DNA of 64,000 nucleotides. Origin: Algoriphagus marinus. GTDB taxonomy: Bacteria; Bacteroidota; Bacteroidia; Cytophagales; Cyclobacteriaceae. Shown here in pieces: positions 52,602-61,500 of the stretch (its first letter is position 1; every line of letters starts with the position of its first letter). The stretch is taken from positions 331,741 to 395,740 of the forward strand of contig NZ_MSPQ01000006.1 in the NCBI RefSeq assembly GCF_001936475.1, given 5' to 3'. Under the pieces are notes generated by a model. That model was not told where the DNA came from. It saw only the letters and a program-made list of their open reading frames with translations, and searched no databases. The position numbers and the translations under genes were made by a program.

Positions 52602-53918
52602 TTAAAACTTTTTATAAAATAAATAGGTATTATCTATACTATCTTTCAAAAAGAAATAACCACTTGCATAAATTTGAAAACCATGATAATCATCTATCCT
52701 TCGTAGGTCTGAACTATTTTTCTCGAAATCATAAACCAAAAGCATATTTTCAGAATCAAATCGATTACCAATTGAATCTGACATTAAATGATAGGATAAG
52801 TATAGTTTATCTGAATCAAGCGTAAAATTAGAAAAATAATCACTTAAAAGCCTATTTTTAGAATTACCTATTTCATTAGAATACAAGACCTCATTATACC
52901 TTACATTGTACTCAATCGGAAGTTCAAATTTCAAAGTATCGCATATTTGAAGTTCAGAATTCAATTTTAATAAATAATTCTTATCCATTGACAGCTGATA
53001 AAAAAAATCATCTATTTTCTTTGTTAAAAAGTATGGTACCGGAAGATTAGAAAACTCAATCTCCTTAATTAACCTACTCGAGCCAGAAGCCAACTTCACC
53101 GAATAAAAAAAAGCTCGACTTTTCTCCTTTTTAATTTCATAGAGAGTAATCAATAATGATTTTTCATCTAAAAATACAACCTGACTCTCCGGTAGAATTG
53201 GTGCTGGTAAATTCAAATCAATATCACTCTCTTCCAAGTCAAATAAGTTCAATTTCACAATCTTACTAGCAAAAATTAAAAGAACAGTGTCCTTCTGAAC
53301 AATTACTTTTCGTATACCATCAACAATCATTGTCCCCGAACGACTACTATAATACGCTTTATGAAAAACAACTTCTGAGTCTGAATTCATGATAAATATT
53401 TCAGAAGAAAACTGGCTAAATAGAATTAAAAAATCTTCGGAGAAAAAAAATTCTGGTTTAAATGGATACTTCGAATCAATCGACAATCCTGGAATCTTTT
53501 CATAAATACCTGTCAAATTAAATAAAAAATTGTCCTTCATATGGTAATCTTCTTTTATCGATGGATGCAGACTATGAAAAACTAGCAACTCCAACCCACT
53601 ATTAAGGATTAAATCTTCAGTATCGTGAAAAACAAATTCATTCATACTAATCTGATCCTTAAAAATATTGTACTTTTTATTTGACTTAGTTGACACTAGC
53701 ACGGAGAAAGCTTTGGAGTCCAAAGCATCATTGATCATTTGAATTGTATTGGACATACAACTACTACAAAGATCAAGGTTTACCAAAAGGAGATTATTTT
53801 CTTCTGGGATATCTAAATTGTCATAAATTTGCTCCAGAGTCACAGAGCTATTGCTGTTTGATACACATGCAGACATTATAAGGCTCCAAAGTAAAACTCT
53901 AGAAACTGAAAATATCAT
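52602..53918 (-). CDS. Lipoprotein with thioredoxin-like CxxC N terminus and beta-propeller-like body
   Basis: 438 aa from the ATG at 53916-53918 (MIFSVSRVLLWSLIMSAC); three earlier in-frame Met codons extend it by up to 9. The lipobox Cys (MSAC) is near residue 18. Residues about 40-105 (NNLLLVNLDLCSSCMSN ... FSVLVST) resemble a thioredoxin-like fold with CSSC. The remaining about 330 residues form repeated strands like a six-bladed propeller. It overlaps the DUF4221-like gene by 20 bases, so it is translationally coupled. Visibly AT-rich. It may handle disulfides of the Cys-containing peptide encoded upstream; this is inference. Confidence 0.7.
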   Translation of the reverse strand: MIFSVSRVLLWSLIMSACVSNSNSSVTLEQIYDNLDIPEENNLLLVNLDLCSSCMSNTIQMINDALDSKAFSVLVSTKSNKKYNIFKDQISMNEFVFHDTEDLILNSGLELLVFHSLHPSIKEDYHMKDNFLFNLTGIYEKIPGLSIDSKYPFKPEFFFSEDFLILFSQFSSEIFIMNSDSEVVFHKAYYSSRSGTMIVDGIRKVIVQKDTVLLIFASKIVKLNLFDLEESDIDLNLPAPILPESQVVFLDEKSLLITLYEIKKEKSRAFFYSVKLASGSSRLIKEIEFSNLPVPYFLTKKIDDFFYQLSMDKNYLLKLNSELQICDTLKFELPIEYNVRYNEVLYSNEIGNSKNRLLSDYFSNFTLDSDKLYLSYHLMSDSIGNRFDSENMLLVYDFEKNSSDLRRIDDYHGFQIYASGYFFLKDSIDNTYLFYKKF

Positions 53919-55059
53919 ATTCAAGCCACTCATCATTGAGTTCATTATAAAAATGATTAATTTTTGGAAGCAATAGGCCCTTTGGAGACACTAAAGCTGA
54001 ATAATTATGATAGATTTCACCTGGAAATACAATTTCCTTTAATTTCTTATAATCAGAGTCAGTTACAATAATCGAAAAATGATTCTTATGACTAGACTTT
54101 GGTTCTAAAATTTCGCGGTCAGAGATTTCCCTACCATGCAAAACAAACCGGTAATACAACTTCCTAAATGGATCATATAATATTCTTCCATATGAAGCTT
54201 GTGTTACAATAAATTCTACTTGTTCATTCTGAGCAGTATTTTTTGGAGTTTCTGAGAAACCTTTGAAGTAATCACTTGAGACAGATACAGACTTCAAAAA
54301 ATTATACTCTTTATCGTATATTTGAAGGCTATCTAACAATGGGTAGCTATGCACCCAAAGGCTATCACTTACAAAAGTTCTTGTTAGAAATGCATGATGA
54401 TTAGTAACCGACCTCCCGATATACAACGATGGATAGCCAACCTTCGAATTCATGTACACAGTCTCACTCTCAAGATCCGCTACAACAATGGCCCTAAAAG
54501 CATCGCTAATTCCTTCATTTTTGGAAGTATTTGTGAGTGTGGCTGTTGATGCATATAGCTTATCTTTTACCAAAACTGTCTCTGAAGATGGAGAAGATAC
54601 ATGATTCAGAGCTTGAGATATTTCTGAATTTTCAGGAATCGATAATCTATATTTTCTATGTACAGTTCCTTTTCCATCTATCAAAGTAGTGCCGTTTAAA
54701 GTGAACTGTGGAAAAAGAAATATAGAATCAATATTATGAAAAAAGAAACCCTGAACAGGCGTGCCACTAAACTTATCTGGACTGTTTAAGGGAATTCTTT
54801 TCTCAAGAAACCCTTTACTTAAATTTGAATCTAGTGTATAAAAGTCTAGCGAGTTTATAACTTTATTTAGATTTAATAACGTAGACTTGTTCTCATGATT
54901 AATTAGTTGAGTCCAATAGAATTCATAACTGGAAACAGAGTCAAGAGAAATGACCAAGTTTCCCTTTTTGTAATTCATATATTGCAAATCTGGCGTAGCT
55001 TTTCTCTCGGTACATGAAAAAATTACTACAATTATTGCTATGATGAAGTTGAATTTCAT
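53899..55059 (-). CDS. DUF4221-like beta-propeller lipoprotein
   Basis: 386 aa. The lipobox VIFSC is at about residue 16. The body, with repeated strand motifs such as YMNYKKGNLVISLDSVSSYEF, HRKYRLSIPENSE and PFRKLYYRFVLHGRE, matches the Bacteroidota DUF4221 type. These are predicted surface or periplasmic propellers of unknown function, found next to small secreted peptides. It lies 60 bases downstream of the 73-aa peptide gene after a strong hairpin, and overlaps the following lipoprotein. The cluster is probably one transcript. Confidence 0.75.
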   Translation of the reverse strand: MKFNFIIAIIVVIFSCTERKATPDLQYMNYKKGNLVISLDSVSSYEFYWTQLINHENKSTLLNLNKVINSLDFYTLDSNLSKGFLEKRIPLNSPDKFSGTPVQGFFFHNIDSIFLFPQFTLNGTTLIDGKGTVHRKYRLSIPENSEISQALNHVSSPSSETVLVKDKLYASTATLTNTSKNEGISDAFRAIVVADLESETVYMNSKVGYPSLYIGRSVTNHHAFLTRTFVSDSLWVHSYPLLDSLQIYDKEYNFLKSVSVSSDYFKGFSETPKNTAQNEQVEFIVTQASYGRILYDPFRKLYYRFVLHGREISDREILEPKSSHKNHFSIIVTDSDYKKLKEIVFPGEIYHNYSALVSPKGLLLPKINHFYNELNDEWLEYDIFSF

Positions 55060-55071
55060 ATAAGGCGAAAT

Positions 55072-55104
55072 TTCTTCCTCTGATAAAAATTATCAAAGGA
55101 AGAA
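55072..55104 (-). terminator. Intercistronic hairpin between the secreted peptide and lipoprotein genes
   Basis: 15-bp arms with one mismatch (55072-55086 and 55090-55104) and a 3-base loop. No T-run follows on the minus strand, so it is better read as a stabiliser or partial terminator that lets the peptide be made in excess over the downstream lipoproteins. Confidence 0.6.
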
Positions 55105-55119
55105 TTGACAAGGGTTAAA

Positions 55120-55341
55120 TTAATTGGGGTAAAAACCCTGACAATGATTAGGTGCTCCAGAACATGCTCCGAAGTCAGTAAAACTACTCACAACGATGGT
55201 AATACCATCACAGACAATAACCCCGGCATCTGAGCCCGAATCGCCTGGTCCAAAAGTTTCACATTCAAATGCCGAAACAGCTGAGGGAAAAGCAAATACG
55301 ATCAAAGCCAATCCACAAATCACTAATTTAAAATTTTTCAT
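55120..55341 (-). CDS. Small secreted cysteine-containing peptide
   Basis: 73 aa. A clear Sec signal peptide (MKNFKLVICGLALIVFAFPS, cleavage after AVSA) leaves a mature peptide of about 49 residues starting FECETFGPGDSGSD with four cysteines (in FECE, VCDG, ACSG and HCQG), consistent with two disulfides. I recognise no family. It is first in a probable operon with the DUF4221-like and CxxC lipoproteins. Its upstream region is homologous to that of the double-glycine peptide at 51644-51808, but the coding sequences are unrelated. Confidence 0.75.
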   Translation of the reverse strand: MKNFKLVICGLALIVFAFPSAVSAFECETFGPGDSGSDAGVIVCDGITIVVSSFTDFGACSGAPNHCQGFYPN

Positions 55342-55728
55342 AATTGTTTTTGGTTAACAGTTGATAAGAATTAAATCATTTGTTGATTTTACGAATTCAT
55401 CTTTAAATTTCCAAATCACTCATCTTCAACATTTTATGATTCTACGAAAAATACAATTCTCAGAACTATATTTTACGAAATAATATTCTGAATTCTACCT
55501 GCTCCCCCCCCCATTAAAACAGTAGTTTATTTGGCTTGAGAATAAACTAACAAAATATTTCATCGAATACAAACTAATTTAATATTTTTTACCTGATCGT
55601 AGAAAAATACAACGGAGGAAGTAATTGTCAAAGGTTAATGATCAGTCATCACGAATTTGAACTGACTTGATCATTGAGTTTGATATTTGTTCATTTGCCC
55701 TTTCTTTGTGTACCCGATCTCAAGTTTC
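55342..55728. repeat. Upstream module, copy A (peptide promoter region to elyC start)
   Basis: Gene-free stretch homologous to 51809-52365 (copy B). It contains ACAAAATATTTCATCGAATA followed by CAAACTAATTTAA (55550-55587), and a run of nine C residues at 55504-55512, striking in AT-rich DNA. Just before the peptide ATG both copies share ATTTAATT-rich sequence. It presumably holds divergent promoters for the peptide operon and elyC. Confidence 0.7.
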
Positions 55729-56499
55729 ATGTTTTTCTACCTTTCTCAGTTTCTAAGTTTTTTGGCAATGCCATTTACGATCATCTGTATTTTGATTGTA
55801 GTGGGAGCGATTTATTTGAATAAGAAATGGGGAAAGCGAAGCCTTTGGACCGGAATCATTCTTCTCGGTTTTTTTTCCAATTCGTTTATCGCGAATCAGG
55901 CTATGCTGGCCTGGGAACCTGATTTCAAAGATTTTAATGAAATCAATAGCCATGAAATCGGAATAGTATTGACTGGTGTAACTAACCTGAGCAAAACAGC
56001 TTACGACCGTACCTTCTTCAATAAAGGCGCCGACCGAATCACCCACTCACTCCAACTCTATCGCCAAGGAAAAATCAAAAAAATCCTGATCACTGGAGGA
56101 CAAGGCCTCAATCCTGTGAATCCTCAGTCCGAAGCCGAAGTATTGAAGCGATTTCTCCTGATGACCGGTATGCCTGAGGCGGATATTTTGATCGAAGATC
56201 AAGCAAAAAATACTGCAGAAAATGCCAGTTTTACCAAAGCTTTTTTAGAGAAAAATGGGTTTGACACCTCACAGGGATTTATCCTAATCACCTCGGCATT
56301 TCATATGTATCGAGCCAAAGGCTGCTTTGACAAGGTAGGCTTGAAAACTGAAACTTTCCCAACAGACTACTATAGCAACGATACCAAATACGATCTTCCC
56401 ACGCTACTTTACCCCGATCCATACTCGATTTTTATGTGGCATAAATTGGTAAAGGAATGGATTGGAATTACTATCTACAAGCTTGTTGGATATATTTAA
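55729..56499 (+). CDS. YdcF/ElyC/SanA family (DUF218) membrane protein
   Basis: 256 aa from the ATG at 55729; 14 upstream codons are open but lack sense. Two N-terminal hydrophobic helices (about 5-30, 38-55) precede a DUF218 domain with IVLTGV, KKILITGGQG, ILIEDQAKNTAENASFTK and FILITSAFHMYRAKGCFDK. ElyC-type proteins act in envelope and peptidoglycan-precursor homeostasis, but the biochemical role is unknown. Its 5' end is duplicated at 52366-52527. Confidence 0.9.
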   Translation: MFFYLSQFLSFLAMPFTIICILIVVGAIYLNKKWGKRSLWTGIILLGFFSNSFIANQAMLAWEPDFKDFNEINSHEIGIVLTGVTNLSKTAYDRTFFNKGADRITHSLQLYRQGKIKKILITGGQGLNPVNPQSEAEVLKRFLLMTGMPEADILIEDQAKNTAENASFTKAFLEKNGFDTSQGFILITSAFHMYRAKGCFDKVGLKTETFPTDYYSNDTKYDLPTLLYPDPYSIFMWHKLVKEWIGITIYKLVGYI

Positions 56500-56692
56500 A
56501 TCCCTTGCCGACCTGAGTGTCTCCACTCGAGTTATGTCAATAATGGATTCTAAATCGCATCGCGTACCCACACCGACCCCATTTGTATCTCACGTAAAGG
56601 TCTTCTTGATTCTAAATCAAAGCGAATGAAGACAACGCTTAGGCTGTCTAGTTGACCAAATCAAGATTATAGATCTTTTGTGATGTAAAAAA

Positions 56693-57994
56693 TCAAACCA
56701 AAAGCGTTCCCTTAATCCCATCCCGAAGTGCTGGATCCACTCCCACTTCTTCTGCAAATTCAACCCATCTCCTGACAGCTGATCTTACTTGCTCAATCTT
56801 TTCCTCCGGCTTTTTGATATTCATTTGTCGGGCTACTTCAAGGAAATCAGCATCTCCGATATTCTCACGCTTTCCATTGACCATCAAGGACTGCGAACTC
56901 ACCCAAACGCTTCCGGGTCGATACGCATAGCAAATATCATAAGCTGGAGAAAGTGACCATTTTCCATTTTGATCCATCAAAAAGGCAAAATTCTTTGTAT
57001 GATCATCACAGTTTCTCGCCAACACATTAAACACCATTCGGACAAAAAGCTCCTCTGCCTCGGGATAGGGAAGTCGAAGCATTCGCATCGTCTCAAATAC
57101 TTGCTCATAACTGTAAAACCCTACCTGATTGAAATCAAAATGTCGGATCCCACACAGACTCTGCATATGGATCTTTTGCCCATTATCCAGTCGATCAAAT
57201 CGCTTGGTCATAAAGTGAGCTCTTCCATTTTCCTCGAAAAGTCTACATTCATTCATTCGAATACCGGCAGCTTTTGCCATCAGATGATAGGCCATTTCCA
57301 CCCGACCATAGCCCATCGTCGCACCAAACTGCGAATCATGAACCCCGTCAAACTTAATAATCCAATAGGAAAAACCAGCCGGAGCTTTTACCTGACCACT
57401 TTTCACCTCGCCTGTTTTGGGATTAAAAGCAATCACCGCTTTGGCGCGAGCTCCACCAGCGGAAGTTCCGATCTTCAAAATATCCGATAAGGCTGATTGT
57501 TCCTCTCCGGTCAAATTAGCTTGGAAGCCTTCCCTCGAATTGAGAATCTTATTGGCAATTCCTACCAAACTATCGATCTCCAGCGTACTTGCTTTGACGG
57601 TTTCCTCACGCAACGTAGGCCTGATTTCCAATGCTCCCACACCCCGCTTCCCGATAAAGCAAAGCTGCTCCACCGGATTCAAACTATCCGCAGCTCTTCC
57701 ATTTTGGACCAGCCAGGTATTGATCAATTGATTGCCATACTTATCCGGAAGCATATCTGCCAAAAGCCCAGGCAAACCTTTAAACGTGTCAAACGCCTCG
57801 CCTCTGGTCGGTCGTAATTCGGGAAAAGAATAAATCCGATTTCCTCCGGTCAAAGGCATCTTGATTGGAGAAATATCCAATCCGGAGCGCAGAAATTTTT
57901 GATCAAACTCAAAACTGCCCAACTGTTTACTCTCATCCCATAAGATCGCACCAGCCAACTGATCCCAAATCCAGATCTCAGCAGCAACTACCAT
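56693..57994 (-). CDS. hipA: HipA family toxin kinase
   Basis: 433 aa. Kinase features are GGARAKAVIAF (ATP loop), catalytic loop NCDDHTKNFAFL with the Asp and Asn, and SPAYDICYAY for metal binding. The N-terminal couple_hipA domain includes GEAFDTFKGLPGLLADMLPDKYGN. HipA phosphorylates translation factors (glutamyl-tRNA synthetase in E. coli), causing growth arrest. It overlaps hipB by 7 bases. All key residues are present, so it is probably active. Confidence 0.93.
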   Translation of the reverse strand: MVVAAEIWIWDQLAGAILWDESKQLGSFEFDQKFLRSGLDISPIKMPLTGGNRIYSFPELRPTRGEAFDTFKGLPGLLADMLPDKYGNQLINTWLVQNGRAADSLNPVEQLCFIGKRGVGALEIRPTLREETVKASTLEIDSLVGIANKILNSREGFQANLTGEEQSALSDILKIGTSAGGARAKAVIAFNPKTGEVKSGQVKAPAGFSYWIIKFDGVHDSQFGATMGYGRVEMAYHLMAKAAGIRMNECRLFEENGRAHFMTKRFDRLDNGQKIHMQSLCGIRHFDFNQVGFYSYEQVFETMRMLRLPYPEAEELFVRMVFNVLARNCDDHTKNFAFLMDQNGKWSLSPAYDICYAYRPGSVWVSSQSLMVNGKRENIGDADFLEVARQMNIKKPEEKIEQVRSAVRRWVEFAEEVGVDPALRDGIKGTLLV

Positions 57995-58323
57995 TCGGAT
58001 GGAGGATTATCGGCAGCGATGTCTGAATTACGAATCCGCTGACGCTCGTATTTCTTTTGGAGCTTGATGTATTCGATCGGACTGATGGTCTTCTGAACCT
58101 CAAACTCAGCTAGCCAAGACAACTTATCCAATACCCGAAGCACCTGAATCAAGGTAATCAGATTGACCTTTTCACCACGCTCCAGCAAACTCAAAGTGGA
58201 TCGACTAATACCCGCAGCAGTGGCTAATTGCTCCTGTGATTTTTGCTGATTCATACGATGATGCTTTACAAAAGCACCAATCTGCTGCAAAATCGCACTA
58301 TCCGATAACTGATTGTAATCCAT
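57988..58323 (-). CDS. hipB: HipB-like XRE antitoxin
   Basis: 111 aa. The Cro/C1-type HTH is residues about 18-70 (NQQKSQEQLATAAGISRSTLSLLERGEKVNLITLIQVLRVL), and the C-terminal tail is charged. It neutralises HipA and represses the operon through upstream palindromes. It precedes hipA and overlaps it, the canonical order. Confidence 0.93.
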   Translation of the reverse strand: MDYNQLSDSAILQQIGAFVKHHRMNQQKSQEQLATAAGISRSTLSLLERGEKVNLITLIQVLRVLDKLSWLAEFEVQKTISPIEYIKLQKKYERQRIRNSDIAADNPPSEW

Positions 58324-58333
58324 GACTCAAAAA

Positions 58334-58462
58334 TCATTCATTAAGTCCAAATATACTACTTAATGAATGAAATATCATACTAAATATCAATATTTATTTT
58401 GAATGAAAATTCATTCATTAAGCATACTAATTGATTTTAATGAATGATAAATCATTCATTAA
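58334..58462. promoter_or_regulatory. Array of five HipB operator half-sites
   Basis: TCATTCATTAAGT (58334-58346) pairs with its complement (58358-58370), spanning 37 bases. A second pair, TCATTCATTAAG (58411-58422) and TTAATGAATGA (58437-58447), also spans 37 bases. A fifth half-site TCATTCATTAA (58452-58462) faces the fourth across 4 bases. They lie just upstream of hipB. Confidence 0.75.
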
Positions 58463-58526
58463 TTAGATTTAAACAGTAAATATAATGAGTCGAAATCCTA
58501 GAGATCAAAAAAGAGCTCAAATGCTT

Positions 58527-61500
58527 CTAAATTTCACCTTTCAAATTTTTCACCTCTGACTTCAAAAACTCCTCCCGACTCCAATGCCATTCCCAATTCC
58601 AGCCCTTGGCTTCCAGCAAAATCGGATGATAGGCCATCGCAGCTTTAGCAGAGGGCGAATTAAAAAAACGCTGATCATCCGTCAGTATGGCTATAGGATA
58701 TTCAGTACTTGTTTTCAGCAAATCCATGACGACAGAAGGGACCTGCTTACTCAGGCTTGAATCAGATTTTACCAAGTGGTTTTTGAGACTCCAATCCAGC
58801 TCATAACTTTTAGACTCAATTTCAATCGCTTCAAAATGGGGGTTCTTAGCTTGTTTTCGCACAAATTCTAAAAAATCCCGCAACAATGACAGTCCGGGAT
58901 TATGGAGTTGACCCGCACGGAAATCTTCAGGCGCTATACTGCTAATCACATGCATGACTTTTCGCGCCCGGGTGATTGCCACATTCAATCGATTTTCGGC
59001 ACCTGACTTTCCCAGCAATCCAAAATTTGTCACCAGTTTTCCTTCCCGGTTTGGAGCATAGCCCAGCGACAAAATCACTTGGTCGAATTCATCCCCTTGG
59101 ACATTTTCGATATTCCGCACTTTAATCTCCGCCTGCTGAATTCCTGCTTTCCAAAGCCGCTCCCGAATCAATTCCATCTGAAAGTAATTGCCCGTCACGA
59201 TTCCAATTGAATCATCAGGAAAAAGGGATTGAATCGCCATCACCTTATCCAGCACCGCATCTGCTTCTGACTTATTCATTTGATTTTCCCAGATCCCCTC
59301 AATTTTTTCCCAGGTAAAAGGGGATTTTTCTGCCATCATCGTTTGCAAATCAGGCAAAGCAGCCAGCTTCCCTTCGTAAAAGTTTCGGTTCGAAAAATCA
59401 ATCAAACCTGGGTGCGCAGAGCGGTAATGCCCTGAAAGCAATGTTTTTTCAAAGAAATTTCCAGCTAATTCCAAAAGCGACTCCGCTTCAAATTCCAGCC
59501 CCTCTTCCTCAGATTCCCACTTGACCTGATAAAAATCCGAAGGTCTTAATTGCTGTGAATCACCAGCCACAACCACTTGTTTTCCACGAAGCATCGCCGG
59601 CAAACCACGCTCCACCGGACACTGTGAAGCCTCATCAAAAATCACCAAATCAAAATTTTGTCTCATTGGAAAAATGGCCGAAACCGTCTCCGGACTGGCC
59701 AGCCAACAAGGAATCAAGCGAAAAATCTCCTCCCCAAACTCCTCATTCAATTTTCGAATGGGCCATTTTTGACGCTTTTTACTCACCTGATGGAGCAGAT
59801 CTCGGTAAGTCAGTCGATTTCCAAGCCGATTAAATACCAGTGAATCCGTCATCTGCTCGCGAAGGCGAAGCAACGTCATGAATTTTGAAATTTTCCGCTT
59901 TTCCAGAATTGCATCTTTCAACTCGCCCATTTCTTGCTGCATCTTCAGGCTACCAGCTTCCGCCAAGACCGGATTCCTTCGCTCCAACTCCCCTATCCAA
60001 GTCAAATTCCATGCATTCCAAAACAGCTCGCTTGGATCAGGAGAATCCGGATGGCTGGAAATGGATTTGATTTTCTCAGCAAGTTTGAACTTATCCAAAG
60101 TCCATTTTTCCAAGAATCTATCAAAAGCTACCAACTCGGAAAAAGTCTGCAAAAGATTGGAATTGGAAACCTTTGTTTGTTCAAAAAGCAACTGAGAAAG
60201 CTGTGAAGAAGTTAGGTAAATTCTCCAACGGGAAAGTTTTCTTTCAAATTCTTCCGAAAAGCCAACTAAGCGTTCCAATTCAGAAATCAATATCTGAGGG
60301 TTTTCAATTGGAGCTTCTTGCTCAAGAATCAATTTCAGGCTTGGAATCTTTTCCCAATTACTTGCCAAAGATTTTGCCTCCCGGAGTTCTTGATCAATAC
60401 CGGATAACCGAATTAAAGACCAATTCAATTCTGGAATTTCCGGAAGTATAAGCATTTCATTTTCCAATGCTTGGATTTGATTTAGGCTGTCCTTGGCCAT
60501 TTCAATCTGCTGTGAACTCCATTTAAAACCTCCCAAAGCCAACCAGGAAAATACCTTTGGAAATCGCTTTTTCTGGAAGTTGAGTGTTAGCTTACCCCAC
60601 CAAGAATCCTGAAGCATGGAAATCTCATTCAATTCAGTCTCAAGTTGGTTTTGATTTTCCGGAATTGGCAAATCCAGACTTTGGAGTTTTGAAATCGCAT
60701 TTTGAATCCAATCTAGAACCAACTCAATGTGCTTCTTTTCTTTTGGGAATCGAATTAATCCAAGGGCTAAATGAGGATTTAAAATCTTTTCAAAATCTGA
60801 TTTCAAGGATTCAATCGCTTCAGCAGTCAAATTTCCCTGAACGATTTCTTGAGCTAATTTTTGAATCAATTCATCATTCGATCTTTTGGGATTCGTTGAT
60901 TGAAAGCCTTCCAACTCTTCTAAAACTTCTTGAATTTTTGAAAATTGATCTGATTCAATCGAAGCAAATGAATTTCGATTTTCCCAAAAAGTCCTTTCAA
61001 ATCTATTCTGATAGCTTATAAAGCTGATCAACTCTTTTTCAAATTCCTTGGCTTGCTCATAGTTTAAACCTAAAAGCGTGGACTTGGAATCCCATTCAGG
61101 TCCTTTTAAGCCAACTGCATTTAAGTACATGGCTTTGATCGGGGTTCCTGCTGACCTAGATTCAAAAAGTGCTTCCCGAAAGCTTTCAAATTTCTCAGAA
61201 AGTCGCATTATGGTTTTTGAAAGCACTGAAATCTCGCGCTCCAACTGCATGGAATCCAAGCCGCGATTTTCTTCTTGGTAATTTTCTATCGAGCCAATCT
61301 GATCTTTCAACTTCTTGAAAAGCAGTTTTTGATCCGCCCGAAAATCATGAACTAGACCCAGAAACTCCCCAAAACCGGCTTTTGCCATTCGCTCAAAAAC
61401 CACGTCCAAGGCAGCTCGTTTTTGCGAAACAACCAAGACTTTTTTGCCCCAAGCGATGTAGTCGGAAACCAAATTTGCAATCAACTGGGATTTACCTGTC

